Part shown: piece after piece, positions 50,501 through 59,439 of the stretch
Position numbering within the stretch: the stretch's first letter is position 1
Layout of the letters: each line of letters opens with the position of its first letter
DNA from: Metallyticus violacea
Lineage: Eukaryota; Arthropoda; Insecta; Mantodea; Metallyticidae
Reading direction: 5' to 3'
Assembly (NCBI GenBank): GCA_030762175.1
Contig: CM060840.1
Span: 44,110,001-44,174,000 of the forward strand
DNA: 64,000 nucleotides
The notes under the pieces: model-generated
The model's database searches: none
Told to the model about the DNA's origin: nothing
The model's input: the letters and a program-made list of their open reading frames with translations, nothing else
Position numbers and translations under genes: made by a program

Positions 50501-50505
50501 CTTAA
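23454..50505 (+). CDS. Organic cation/carnitine transporter-like protein (SLC22 family), complete, ten coding exons
   Basis: A plasma-membrane transporter of the SLC22 branch of the major facilitator superfamily. These carriers move organic cations, carnitine, zwitterions or anions; the substrate cannot be told from sequence. Ten exons join to 1602 bases, 533 residues plus stop, the usual family size. TM1 is near residues 20-42. A large extracellular loop (about 43-128) carries six cysteines and potential N-glycosylation sites at N89, N93 and N103. The loop-2/3 signature SDRMGRRRT is at 158-166, PESIRWLL at 271-278, a cytosolic loop follows at about 280-340, the second-half repeat DRLGRKLT is at 395-402, and TAELFPTELR at 450-459. 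Nothing essential looks missing, so I call it functional. A paralogue begins at 62642. Assignment to SLC22 is secure; the member is not resolved. Confidence 0.95.
23954..24251 (-). mobile_element. tRNA-derived SINE (family A), full length, SLC22 intron 1
   Basis: Complete body, tRNA-like head at the right with GGTTCAAACCC box B. Flanked by the perfect 12-base target duplication TCACCATTAAGT at 23942-23953 and 24252-24263. Confidence 0.92.
24300..25140 (-). mobile_element. Decayed Tc/mariner-superfamily DDE transposase (eukaryotic family with an FQQDGA motif)
   Basis: On the minus strand: a block like SDEDTLLIN (usual F-x-DEA-T-F), NKRSIFF (usual GPFFF) and an FQ-stop-DGALSHHALQVR stretch standing for the FQQDGAP-H motif with the second catalytic Asp. 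Order and spacing fit the catalytic half of such a transposase; reading frames are broken. Confidence 0.6.
25144..25964 (-). mobile_element. Mariner-like element with internal deletion, bounded by terminal inverted repeats
   Basis: Ends read AGGCCCGTTCAAGGTTAACC (left) and, complemented from the right, AGGTCCTTCAAGGTTGACC; both continue CGAGACTTTA. The arms are about 29 bases and are flanked by TA at 25142-25143 and 25965-25966, the mariner target duplication. Minus-strand fragments resemble a mariner N-terminus and the end block QRCLDVQEEYFEK, with the catalytic middle missing. It cannot move by itself. Confidence 0.75.
26444..26672 (+). CDS. SLC22 gene 1, coding exon 2 (extracellular loop)
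   Basis: Acceptor CAACGTTATAG, donor AATGAG|GTATGT, phase 2 in and phase 0 out. It completes the Arg of YRC and encodes the large extracellular loop: RCLIAEC, VPF, CSRY, then NFS, NST and NSS sequons, and CHQWIYQED. Cysteine spacing fits the disulfide-bonded loop of SLC22 carriers. Confidence 0.93.
27131..27540. repeat. Imperfect inverted repeat, about 100-base arms, SLC22 intron 2
   Basis: The arm at about 27131-27235 and the reverse complement of about 27430-27540 share blocks such as GTGCCGAA, CAAATCC and CTAC over roughly 100 bases, with many differences. The loop is about 200 bases. Possibly an old fold-back or two opposed copies of one repeat. Confidence 0.45.
28080..28570 (-). mobile_element. 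Decayed DDE transposase fragment (FQQDG type)
   Basis: Minus strand: ISLTVNDQQYSQYL (usual VTVN-ERY) then FQQDG followed by a His region, the block round the second catalytic Asp. It belongs to the Tc/mariner superfamily but is more diverged than the copy at 24300. Confidence 0.55.
29464..29570 (+). CDS. SLC22 gene 1, coding exon 3 (TM2 region)
   Basis: Acceptor GATATTTACAG, donor GATCG|GTACGT, phase 0 in, phase 2 out. It encodes FDLTCEDNQWKRTLVGT and TM2, ending in GFISD. The join IMNE-FDLTC reproduces the family motif at the end of the extracellular loop. Confidence 0.94.
29810..29964 (+). CDS. SLC22 gene 1, coding exon 4 (MFS signature, TM3-TM4)
   Basis: Acceptor TGTTTGCAG, donor TTAG|GTATCT, phase 2 in, phase 1 out. 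It completes R160 and gives MGRRRTLVLAVVLAS, the conserved cytosolic MFS loop and TM3, then TM4. The intron before it is only 239 bases, the shortest in the gene. Confidence 0.94.
30120..31090 (-). mobile_element. Decayed mariner-like element, SLC22 intron 4
   Basis: The minus strand starts near 31060 with a mariner-like N-terminus (FVSTNLQLRSMQC, then a WFKMFKDGRQ-type block in another frame). It ends with NASYSADLATCEFFFFLKLIK, matching the YSPDLAP-DFFLF motif, and a C-terminal GLQHVFEDR. Frames are broken by several indels. Confidence 0.75.
31905..32073 (+). CDS. SLC22 gene 1, coding exon 5 (TM5-TM6)
   Basis: Acceptor TATATTACTCAG, donor TACTG|GTAAGT, phase 1 in, phase 2 out. It encodes GMEIVGPSARVFGST, TM5, WLRNWRWI and TM6, typical of the first half of an SLC22 carrier. 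Confidence 0.94.
34750..34897 (+). CDS. SLC22 gene 1, coding exon 6 (start of the cytosolic loop)
   Basis: Acceptor TTTTTACAG, donor AAAAAA|GTGAGG, phase 2 in, phase 0 out. It encodes IAPESIRWLLAKGRTKEAF and a charged stretch that begins the central cytosolic loop. PESIRWLL is one of the strongest family signatures. Confidence 0.95.
35598..35656. repeat. T-rich low-complexity tract
   Basis: Runs of T interspersed with single G, abutting the mariner remnant to the right. Confidence 0.9.
35657..36600 (+). mobile_element. Mariner-like transposase pseudogene, SLC22 intron 6
   Basis: Plus-strand blocks in order: LRKFRSGVSTISDAALSGRP (usual W-x-x-RF-x-G then SGRP); KMMFKLFWDFNHGTLHAQ; KRRGLLTTDAHLQHDNARPH (usual LHDNARPH with the second catalytic Asp); VPSDYRVVGSL (usual PSDYHLFG); and ALVKR-stop-NTCIESGGD (usual C-terminal end). 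Several stops and frameshifts; first catalytic block not found. Confidence 0.85.
36990..37330 (+). mobile_element. SINE-like repeat (family B)
   Basis: Begins with a tRNA-like box A (TGATCTAGTGGTAGC) and a weak box B (GGTTCTGGGATAGATTC), followed by a body with TCGGAGTTTTTCCTTGCCC. The same body is found reversed near 60650-60730, showing it is dispersed. It ends near TACCCACAGGTTC. Confidence 0.6.
38114..38214 (+). CDS. SLC22 gene 1, coding exon 7 (end of loop, TM7 start)
   Basis: Acceptor CTGTTTTCAG, donor TGCTG|GTAAGT, phase 0 in, phase 2 out. Thirty-three codons from DVKEEMIASRK to VSFAFC; the split Trp then joins the next exon as W-FTITFVFFGLSLN, the usual TM7 beginning. Confidence 0.93.
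38830..40010 (-). mobile_element. Decayed DDE transposon split by a SINE, SLC22 intron 7
   Basis: Minus strand, right of the SINE: RKVVEKFNR, a linker-like KSATKEQHSMTQLQRPISVP, then blocks leading to LMKRMEFQL (usual SDE-x-x-F). Left of the SINE: LELKQRIVYFIQNI, a C-terminal block of the same family as 24300. The SINE at 39160-39463 interrupts it, so the element is older than that insertion. Confidence 0.5.
39160..39463 (-). mobile_element. tRNA-derived SINE (family A), nested in a DDE transposon
   Basis: Full-length copy with a 15-base T run at the left (A tail on the minus strand) and a tRNA-like head at the right (box B GGTTCGAACCT). Flanked by ACCAAGCT at 39152-39159 and 39464-39471. 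Confidence 0.9.
40635..41890 (-). mobile_element. Mariner-like transposon, near full length, SLC22 intron 7
   Basis: The ends GAGTAGGTCTATAAGTTTCC (left) and, complemented, GGATAAGTTCACAAGTTTCC (right) form inverted repeats. On the minus strand a transposase runs from MEYPAVIKFFTKEGL (about 41700), through the helix-turn-helix RRLKVTEIAARLDLSKTT, SARWVPKFLSS and VTGEETMVLYYDP, to GIEMLIQRCEKCIAIKGSY (about 40695). The first catalytic Asp (usual TGDET-W) is Glu here, and frames are broken downstream, so it is inactive. The fragment at 18089 belongs to the same family. Confidence 0.87.
42005..42185 (+). mobile_element. SINE-like repeat (family C)
   Basis: Shares TAACGCTTGGAACTC, a GGGGCTGGC-type segment, TTTTCGTGGTTTCC and GCGAATGCAGG-type sequence in the same order with 51425-51620. 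The first part resembles a tRNA-like head. Confidence 0.6.
42186..42720. other. Unassigned GC-richer block in SLC22 intron 7
   Basis: Base composition is less AT-rich than the surrounding intron and there are short open frames on both strands (for example 42191-42373 plus), but no motif is recognised. Possibly the body of an unrecognised repeat attached to the SINE-like head at 42005. Confidence 0.3.
43183..43397 (+). CDS. SLC22 gene 1, coding exon 8 (TM7-TM9)
   Basis: Acceptor CTTTTACAG, donor CCGA|GTAAGT, phase 2 in, phase 1 out. It encodes TM7 and TM8 (ALVEVPAYLVFY), the second-half MFS loop DRLGRKLT, and TM9, ending FPFLPP. Confidence 0.95.
44270..44830 (-). mobile_element. DDE transposon, N-terminal DNA-binding part, SLC22 intron 8
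   Basis: Minus strand: TYTLAHRIFMYDSFVMINS, PYRETFRNIVNRFSETE, then a polyadenine expansion read as Lys, KRRVLTEEKLDDIGEKLE, LRKLAQESATSQISVWNAAK and LKLKPYEITVVQELQP. This is the helix-turn-helix region of the FQQDGA-type transposase whose catalytic half appears at 24300. The catalytic half is absent here. Confidence 0.8.
44549..44576. repeat. Poly(T) tract
   Basis: Twenty-eight consecutive T inside the transposase fragment at 44270, between its RFSETE and KRRVLTEE blocks. It is a slippage expansion. Confidence 0.97.
45126..45307 (+). CDS. SLC22 gene 1, coding exon 9 (TM10-TM11)
   Basis: Acceptor ACAATTTTTAG, donor CTTTTG|GTAAGT, phase 1 in, phase 0 out. It completes a Ser codon, then reads MDWLRLLFFLLGKFGIT, TAELFPTELRHSVLG and RIGSVIAPQ. 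These are standard SLC22 TM10-TM11 sequences. It joins exon 8 directly without any intervening exon. Confidence 0.95.
45700..45895 (-). mobile_element. SINE-like repeat (family D)
   Basis: Shares CACCTCCCCGGCATTTACCA, ATTTATGAGGACTGAG-AAAACCTGG and the final TTAACGACCTCGACC with 47780-48050. The right end on the minus strand is a tRNA-like head with a box B-like GGTTCGATTCCC. Confidence 0.65.
46860..47158 (-). mobile_element. tRNA-derived SINE (family A), full length, SLC22 intron 9
   Basis: Little diverged from the other copies, box B GGTTCGAACCC. Perfect 12-base target duplication CTGTATTGTTAT at 46848-46859 and 47159-47170, pointing to a fairly recent insertion. Confidence 0.93.
47780..48050 (-). 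mobile_element. SINE-like repeat (family D)
   Basis: Second copy of the family seen at 45700, longer, with a clear box B (GGGGTTCGAATCCC on the minus strand) at the right end and a GAAATGAAATGA-type stretch within the body. Confidence 0.7.
48183..48422 (+). mobile_element. tRNA-derived SINE (family A), 5'-truncated, forward orientation
   Basis: Begins abruptly at GAACCCGG, inside box B, and runs to the A-rich tail. A perfect 12-base target duplication CTAAAATTGCAA lies at 48171-48182 and 48423-48434, so the truncation happened at insertion. It has lost box A and part of box B and should not be transcribed by Pol III. Confidence 0.93.
50353..50505 (+). CDS. SLC22 gene 1, terminal coding exon 10 (TM12 and C-terminus)
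   Basis: Acceptor AATTACAG, phase 0. Fifty codons and a TAA. It encodes TM12 and FFPETLNSRLPDTVEEAE, the family's usual C-terminal motif, then a short polar tail. The intron before it is about 5 kb and holds four SINEs. Confidence 0.95.
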   Translation, partial: EKYVKSLPVFLFGGMSVVSGLLALFFPETLNSRLPDTVEEAEKIGKTSKP

Positions 50506-50599
50506 TCACCAACAAAATCTCGTGCAGTGTAACGTCGCTCTTTGTGGCTCAAATGTTTCTATATTACATAACCGTAGCGTTAACCAGTTACAAAATGTG

Positions 50600-50806
50600 A
50601 ATAAAATTTGCTCGGGATATGCTGCACGCAGATGCAGTGAATATAAAAATTATCACAAAACATGATTGATATCTGCTTTAAAAATACTATTTTACACGCC
50701 ATGGGTAGTAAAACATATATGGGGTGTATTTTTATGATATTGTAAACAACAGAGGTAGTAGATATAATGTTTTAATATAAATATTGCATTTTAAGAATAA
50801 AATAAA
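50600..50806 (+). terminator. Candidate polyadenylation signals of SLC22 gene 1
   Basis: AATAAA hexamers lie at 50600-50605 and, overlapping, at 50796-50801 and 50801-50806. That is about 95 and 290 bases after the stop codon, with T-rich sequence after the second group. Either could end the transcript. Confidence 0.5.
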
Positions 50807-51424
50807 TATTTTGTTAATTATTACACAGACTTTATTATATTTTTCTATTGTTTCTATAAAAGCAATTCTAATACAGTGTTAAAAGCAATAAATTTGGATA
50901 GTACTGCTTTTAAAACAAAAAAGTAAGCTACAAACACATACCTTCAATACTCTATTCTCTTAACTTGTGTATCCAGCTTCCTATTTTCCCACATGTTTCA
51001 ATTGAGACATACGCTTCAAATTGAGATCGAGGTTGATTTCTAAATTTACGTTTTATAAAACTGAGGTGTTTCATCTAGATTAAAATATCAAAGGGTCTGC
51101 GAATATTAACAATAATGTAGATTATTTTAATGCAACAAGGTGCAGGTGCAAAATTAATTTAACATTGGCTGGCTTACCCACTTCCTCTTTCCTCAAACAT
51201 TCCTGGCTCGTCTCAACCTGAACATGGCAGTTGAAAGTTTGTGAATAAAGAAATCTGGGTGTTTGACACACAGATCTCTAACTAAGTTCAGTGTGTGAAT
51301 TTATTCTGTTTTATGGAGTCAGAGAAGCACGTAATTTTGTAATGAATAATGAATTTTAATGACATATACTTAAAGTCAAAGAAAGAGTTTTATTTGTTGC
51401 AGGTTTATTAAGTAGCCCAGCCTA

Positions 51425-51620
51425 GCTAGGAGACTCGGTGGGTAACGCTTGGAACTCGTATTCAGCAGGTCTCGGGTTCAAAACCTTTGGGGCTGGCAAT
51501 CTTAATCTTGGGGTTTTCGTGGTTTCCCTTGGTCGGCTAGGTGAATGCTAGGATGGATTTTTTTCTTTCCACGAATTTTGCGCTCTCCCATTTCATATTA
51601 TTTTTATTCTTTGATTCTGT
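51425..51620 (+). mobile_element. SINE-like repeat (family C)
   Basis: Second copy of the family at 42005. A tRNA-like head (GACTCGGTGGGTAACGCTTG and box B-like GGGTTCAAAACC) is followed by TTTTCGTGGTTTCCCTTGG. Confidence 0.62.
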
Positions 51621-51718
51621 TACATGATCACAAGTGCCAGTGAGAGCTGGGATAATGCGGAATGACGATAGCTTGCACTTTAAAAAGGTTTTACCCCAAT
51701 TGCCTTTCTGAGCTCAAA

Positions 51719-51839
<121 letters not shown>

Positions 51840-53035
51840 CATTCCTTGTTGTTGTTATTAATTATAACAAAATAATAGAAGAAATAATTGCGTATAGTTT
51901 GTGCAAGATGACGCCATTGCACATACGTTAAATCTTCAAATGGATGCAATTCGTTTATTTTTTGATAGCAGTAATATGTAATCTGTGGCCACCTGATATC
52001 AATTTGTGTAAGTTTCAGTTTTATAATAGAAAAAGTTTAAAAACTAAAATCCACATAGCCTAGACGAACGAAAATTAAATACAAGAAAATAAACTCGTAA
52101 CATTATTTGTGGAACTGCATTGGGTTTGCAGGAACATATTCCGAAAATATAAAGCATGTGTAGCGGTAGATAGTTCTCAATTTCGGGAATGTAATACGAA
52201 TAAAAGTAAGTAAACGTTCATTTTTCAACCGCGATAAAATTAAGAACCGGTGACTGCAGTGCTATAACAGCCAAAGTTTGTGCGAGTATCGGGGATCACT
52301 ACCAGAGTATTTTGTCTATGTCTCGTAAACGTCTGTTACCTATTTTCCAGCTATTGCTCGCAATATAACCTAGTCCAATTTTATCTATGCCTTTCCTTAT
52401 TTTTGACGCTCAACCCGTATTACACCCTTCCCTTATTTGCTCTCTCAGACCCAAATATGGAATGTCTTCACATTTTATAATGCCTGACCTGCATACTCCC
52501 ACCTCTCTTTTTCCTGATGTACACTGCATCTTTCTTGAAAGTCGTTGTTTTAATCTTCTTCTCATTGACTGCATTCCGCATTCCTGACAATATGCCTCTA
52601 GCAGTCTAGTTCCCTTTGCAGACCGCCAATTGTTGTGGATATCAATATCAGATCATCCGCATAAGGGAGGGCTAAGATAATCCACCCGTATATTAAGCAC
52701 TAAAGTTAGCAGAATTAAAGACCTAAAGGTATAAAGAATTTAAATACGACGTGTTTTCGTATGGTTTCATTTTTTATTTTTACTTGTTCATTTATTTATT
52801 ACGGGAGAATAATAGGAGATAAAGTTGAAAGTAAAGTTAAGCTTTCAGAAATAAATACTCTGCATTTGGAGGGTGTATTTAGAACGAATAAGTACACTAG
52901 GAGGAACAATGAAATTGTACATCGTTCATAAATTATTTAAACCTGAAAAAAGAAACCAAACTATGCAGAAAAAGTGTATAATCCTTGCAAAGATTCTCTT
53001 AATAAAGGAATTAAGGTTTAGGCGAAAAATAATAC

Positions 53036-53037
<2 letters not shown>

Positions 53038-53068
<31 letters not shown>
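53038..53068. repeat. (AG)n microsatellite
   Basis: Pure GA repeat of about 15 units. Confidence 0.97.
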
Positions 53069-53069
<1 letters not shown>

Positions 53070-54237
53070 AGAAAAAGACTCCGTTACAAATGTACCAGAT
53101 GCTGATGCTGGCTTATGAAAATAACTGAACAAATGTTGCTTAATTTAGTGTGTACCGGTCAATATGCCAGAAATGAAGGGTTTATCTTGTTTGTTCTAAT
53201 TGTTAAGTACTTTAAAGCACAGGCGTCCCCTACTGTGATATATTGGAAAAGGGGAGAGGGACAAATTCCTTCTGTAAGATTGTCATCGACATTAACAAAA
53301 CACAAAGTTTATAAATGTTCACCCCGATGAAGCAAAAATGTTATATCCATTAAGATTATGCATCAATAAGTAGACAAAAAAAAATAAAGTACTAAGTTTA
53401 TTACATGCAGTAAACTAAAATAAAATCTATGCATTTGTTCAATAACTATTATTATTCCTTACAAATGTGTATATTTTATAAAATCATATTGAACATAAAA
53501 TTAAATATATGTTGTATTATACCCTTTGGAAATATTGCGAGGATTCAGCCCCTTATGTAAGAACTTTTTGGGGGGAGGGGACGCAGGGTACTCTAGGAGT
53601 CGGTGCCTGTGCTTTAAAGGCATGAAAGGATTTTCCACTTGGTCTTTCATTTTTGACTTAGCAATTAATATAATATTAACCTTTTCTCTTGAATATTACC
53701 CTTCATCATAAAGACCAATAATTGTTCTTTACAAAGTGTTTAATATTAACTGCTTCAATAATTTATTTTTGAACTATGGTTAGAGTATTTGTGCTGGAAT
53801 CTTAAAATATATGCACGCTTCCTTATACAACAGAAGAATGTTCACCAGAAATTATTGACACTAATGTGCACCATGATGCAAATTCCAAGTCTTTGGGGGG
53901 GGGGGTTGTAAGGAAAGGCACCCCAATATTTAATCTCTCAGATCCCTGGTGTTAGCAGTGGAGGATTAACCATGGAGACAGTGCATGCTGCTATTGATGA
54001 ATGACCTGATAGTCTTAGGTTCTGTATCAGGGCAAAGGAGGGTCATTTTGAAGAATGATAAGGACATTTAGCACAGAATACACTTGGATACCATTGCTAT
54101 AGCCAATTAAAAAAAACAGTAAGGTGCATTGTTGCTATTATATAACTGAATTTATGGCTAGATTAGGTATATTTACGTTCTTGTGTAAATTATTAATTTC
54201 TTCGTTTGTCTTAACGCGCCAGATTCCTCTTTTACAC

Positions 54238-55170
54238 ACAAAGTACGAAGGCTGCTTGATAAATCTGAGAAAAAAGTAATAAAACCTAACATATTTGGAA
54301 TTTTTTTCTTATTTCTTAACATAATTTCCCTTAAAATTTATGCGCTGATACCATTTATTTTCTAATTTGTTTACCTTGAAAAGCTATTTCTTCATTTCTG
54401 CAATATATGCATTTGTTTCAGCGACACTTTTTCATTTGATGCAAATTTCTTCATGTTGGAGAACAAGAAATAGTACAAAGTAGTTAAACCCGGAGAGTAG
54501 ACCTTAAGGCTAATAATTTTGTCAGATGGGACAATATTTCTTGATCGCATCGTCTAATTGCTCCAGTAGCAGAGCTGCTTTTCCAAAAAGTCAATTTGAA
54601 TTATGCCCTGAATATCCCAAAACACAGTAGCTAACACGAGGAGAATGTTTTTGCCTTGTTCGGAGCACTTTCTCCGGTTGCCACTTATTATTTCGACTGC
54701 TCCTTGGTTTCCAACTGTAGTGGTGAATTCACGTTTCTCGACTGTTACATACATCTCCGAAATTTACTTGAATTCCGTTTAAACAGCTCCATTTCTGCGC
54801 GAAAGTGACACCTCGTTCTCTTTTAAGCACCCACTTAGTCGTTAGCTTTTACATTCGCAAATGATTGTACAAAATATTATGCATCCGATCCCTAGGAATG
54901 CCCATGATCGCTCAGCACTGTCATGGATTTTAACAATCATTTCAGGAGTGGTTACCTTGACAGGACGTTCGGAACGGTCCGCATCGCTTGTGCTCGTTTG
55001 GCCACATCTATACGCACCTAGCCATTCTAAGTGAAGGTAAAAATTCATCGTAAAGTTTGTCCAGTTTGGTCTTACTGAATGTTGTCTGTTTCAAAATGTT
55101 TTATTAATACATTAAATTCGTGTTTCTCCATTTTGAAAACTTGTTTACATATTTAAGTAGAAAAACGACT
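54238..55170 (-). mobile_element. Mariner-like element remnant
   Basis: The left end TACGAAGGCTGCTTGATAAA is a mariner-type terminal sequence. The minus strand carries WLGAYRCGQTSTSDADRSER (usual R-x-G-x-TS-x-x-D, then SGRP), KVTTPEMIVKIHD and TVFWDIQGIIQIDFLEK (usual FWD-x-x-G). Frames are broken. No matching right end was found, so the right limit is approximate. Confidence 0.78.
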
Positions 55171-55259
55171 CTCGAACACAAACTAAGCTTCATAATCATG
55201 TACATCATCCCTCAATAGTCACCACGTTGCATTGATAACGTTGAAAACGCCACCACTTT

Positions 55260-55470
55260 TGATTTTGCATGGACATATCCATTAGGTCTGGGGTTCGATT
55301 TCCGCCAGGACCGTTCTCCCTGACCGAGACTTTTACCATGCTTTTCTCAGTCAACTGTTGGATGTTCAATGCGAGCTTATCGATGCACCAGCTTGAAGCT
55401 AACGGTAATGACCGCTTGTTTAAATTCTACCCCTGATTGTTCAGCAACTTCTCTGTCATGATTATGTTGG
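55260..55470 (+). mobile_element. Possible truncated tRNA-SINE
   Basis: Starts near a box B-like GGGGTTCGATTTCC with a body containing GACCGAGACTTTTACC. No box A and no second copy in the window. Confidence 0.35.
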
Positions 55471-55703
55471 GTGTTGTCGCATTCTTAGGCGACGTTAGTG
55501 ATTGAAACGTAACAAAGCGAGCAAATTTATGCAAATCATGTATGACTTGTGTGTCCAATATTTAAAAAAGGATTCTAGATACATATTTAAGAGATTTAAA
55601 ATAAAAGTTTATAAAATCTTAATTGTATGTATGATAGAAACCTGCCCAAACAATTAGTACATTAATAGCAAGGGAAAGATAAATACAGATGATGAACCAC
55701 CAG

Positions 55704-55985
55704 TATTTACGGACGCTCTTTAACATCACAGGTTATCAGCGTCCCATTCAATTTAGGTCGTGAAACGGCCAATAAATTTTGCTCAGAAGCCTCTTTTTTC
55801 AGGCTTGAGGTTCTTTTTCGTGCCGTAAATGTACAACAAGGGACCCACGACTTTACTTCTCTTCCGAAGGAAGCCATACTTAGAATTTTTACGCCCGAAA
55901 AAATGCATCGATCCTGGCCGGGTTTGAACCCGCGATCTTGGGTTTAGAAGGCAAGTATGGTTACCACTACACCACCAGGACCGAT
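55704..55985 (-). mobile_element. tRNA-derived SINE (family A)
   Basis: Body and tRNA-like head (box B GGTTCAAACCC) as in the other copies; the A-rich tail is missing at the left end. Flanks AACCACCAG (55695-55703) and AACCGCCAG (about 55986-55994) are a likely target duplication with one mismatch. Confidence 0.88.
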
Positions 55986-56953
55986 AACCGCCAGAGGACA
56001 CCATACCTTCATAGGCTTATTCTTTCTTTACTTTATATTATTTCTGTGCAAATATCTGCAACTTCACCACAACTTTAACTGTACGAAACATTTTAATCTA
56101 TTTAGAACTGAATGAGCAGCCATACTGTAACTTATTTATGCCTAGATGCGCGTTGTTGGAATACTGATGGTAAGATAAGGTTTTTGGAAGATTCAGTGCG
56201 ATGAAAGTCGATCACCTGAAATTCTACTTAACGCACAGTGCTGACAAACAAATCATTTCTTTTGTATCACAATATATTCTCATATTTGCGCTTTAATACA
56301 TTTTCAAATTATAATTATTAATTTTTTGTTGTCGGTTATGGCAAGTAATAAGAGTGCAGTTTGCAAGTTGGTGAAGTCGAGAAGTAAATATGATTATGAG
56401 AGAGCCTTCAGTATATCCTGTCTTCATATGTCCTAAAGTTTAAATTTACTACATTGTCAGGCAAAACTATGTCCAAAGGTATCTTAAATTAAACAAGGCC
56501 TGATAAGGGAAACGTATGTCGCAGATTTTAGAAGTGAAGATAGCATAAAATAGTTCACAAGACAGACACGCTCGCTTATCTGGAATCTGCTTTGTGCATA
56601 CACCAGTGCTGTTGGTGTCTGACCTACGATTTAACCGCGAAGAGCGCAGGACAGCAATCTCTTCAATCGATATCCACAGCCGCCTCTGCCAAACATATGG
56701 CTCGCTCTCCCTTACTAATCCACTCATAGGCATCTAATCATATTGAAATGAGTATTTCTAGGAGAGGAAAAGTAAGTAGAAGTAAGGGGCCATCTGATGT
56801 CAAACTCCTGAAGTTCAGCACATGACCAACAACTTCTGGCACCCGCGCTCAGCTTGTTTTAATTCTAGAGCTCGAGTGGCAATGGGATGAAAGTTTAGCA
56901 ATGCGTCTGCTGGGTCAATCGACTTGTCAAATCACTAGGTCAAACGAAATAGT

Positions 56954-57148
56954 TTAATCGCTTTTATTCGACGAAGAATTTTGCGTTGTTGCCAGAGCTG
57001 CGTTCAGTTGGTGTGCAAATACAGAAGCTATGCTAGCTGCATTGGTTTTCATCCCGAAAGAAATCTTCTTGTTCAACATTCTGTTAAACATCGCCCATTC
57101 TTTGGTGTCGGTGAGTACCTGAATCGTATGTAATACTTTCAAACGCAC
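56954..57148 (-). other. Open frame of 64 codons, unassigned
   Basis: The frame reads DTKEWAMFNRMLNKKISFG and SIASVFAHQLNAALATTQ. Composition is protein-like and the block is less AT-rich than its flanks, but I recognise no family and see no exon borders. May be a remnant of an unknown transposon. Confidence 0.2.
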
Positions 57149-59439
57149 AGAGTAGGTTCTGCCTGAAATAGGTTAAGGTGAGATAACCTAGGTCAATGTA
57201 GGTCACGTCGCAGCCGCCCTGCACTCTATCGCGCTATACATCAGCTGTGCGACACGTTATTTTTAAAGGTGTGTGTGTTGTAATATAATTCGTTATTATC
57301 CATAACGCTTTAGATCTCAGCTGCACACAAACATGCAATCTGTGCTTGTTACTTGAGGTGAGTAGTGATTTGCTTGCTTACTCATTAAAGAAACACTTTA
57401 AACTACTAAACGTGCATGCTTTATTAGTGATAGTACAAAGAGATTGACAACAGCCCTTTCCTTTGATAATTAACATTGGAAATAGCTGTAACAAAACAAA
57501 TAATAGGCATATTTGTTCATGTATCCGTAGTTTGTAAATAGAAACAATAACAAAACTTTTAAAAACACAAGTATTTAAATTTAAATTAAATACTTTCGAA
57601 AAGATACTAATTTTAGATCAAAATTAAATGTAAGCACTTTATAACAATGAGATACGCTTTAAAAAAAACTATGTAGTTCATATATTTTCTTCTTTTCATT
57701 AGTTAAATCTTATACAGAACTGCCTAATATTGTTGTTCAGTGCTTTTTATTTAATACGCTTTATTTAATAATCACTTTCTGGCATTTTTACCATTATTCC
57801 AACTACGCGTTTACATCTTTTGTAGATTAATTTATACTTTAGAGGGTAAACTTCAATATAATATATAAAGTATAAGTGAGTTAAATAAAGCAGTTGTATT
57901 AGTAATGTAATACCAGCATGTTTTACCTAATAGTCTCATTTTTAATAAATGTGCAATGTATTTGATATATGTATATTCAGTAATATCTAAAACCATAGGC
58001 AATTTTGCTAACGTTATGAAGGAATTTGTCGTTTAATAATATCAGCTAATATTATAAGCAAAGTTCTGTTTTCCTTTCCTTTACCCACATCCATTTATCT
58101 GTTCGCCGCTTGTAATGTGTTGGCAAATTATCTACTTCTGTTGTCTTTTGTGTAATATGAGCATTACAGTTATTTTAAATTGATCCGGTTAAAGAATTAT
58201 AAATTGTGTTACAATAAAAATATATGTTATTATGTTTCAGAAAAACCTTAAATTTTACTTAGTCAAAACTTACTAAGCCCTGCACTTTGATTTGTATATC
58301 TTATATGGGTTTAAAATACAAAAGATACTGATGATTTTATTCTTTAATTTATTCTCTGAAGTTTTGTGATTAATTAGTGTGGCATACATTCAAAAACGAA
58401 ATTACAAACACAAAAAATAAAGAACCAACCCATGTAACTCAATGTATGAATCAGGAATTATTAGTTTAAACTGAGTCAAAGTACGAGTACGTTAGCCAAA
58501 GAACAGTTTTTAAAAATTAATCTTATTTTTCCTCACATTTAAAATTTGCATTACTACTCATCTTCTAACAAATAAAATTAGTAAAATATTTACAGCCATT
58601 ATGTTTATAATAAACATTTAGACGAAAAGTATTGTTTTGTAACTAAAAATCTCGTTTTACGTTAACATATTATGTTCTAAGAAGAAGTTTTCTTTCACAC
58701 TGTTCAGAACTGTGTTAATGTACGTACTATGTAATCCCCTAAATACTGTAGCTAATCAATTCAAGTGAAGTAGGAAATGCAACCAAAGCGCTCTCACTCT
58801 TGCGACGGTACCATTGAACGTGAGCCAAATAAAAGGAAACTAGCTCAGTATCTGTCTAGCTCTGATGAGTCTTTTTTGTTTTGCTGACCTATAAAACTGA
58901 GGAGAAAGGGCCAGGGTCAGAAATACTGCGGGATAATGTCAGCTGTGATGTAATGAGAGAAAATTAAGAAAAGGGAAATAAGTAAATCTATTTAGAGCTG
59001 TAGGATTTCAATTCTGTGTGTACTTATAATACATTAATTAGCATAATCCGATTTATTTTGTCTAATATATATTCACTTTTCAATCACAAAATAGTACTCC
59101 GGAGTAAATTATGGTTTCACTTCAAAAAACGTGATATTGCATTTTAATAACAGTCCCTTTTATACGCAAACACAAGCTCAATTATTTATATTATTTCATA
59201 ACATCCTTGTTTACTTTTAATAAACATTTTGCATGTTCTTTAAAGCTTATAAGCAGACCGGAAGTTCAGGCATTTATTTTGATTAAAATAAACAGACAAA
59301 AAGGAAACTGAAAACAGGCAGTAATATAGTTAAAATAGGAATTTATTAAAAGTTAAAAAAGAGAGTAATATTCGTTATTAATGAAAATGTGTATTTAAGA
59401 TATTTGATAATTTATTTATCACATAAATAAAGTGCTTAC

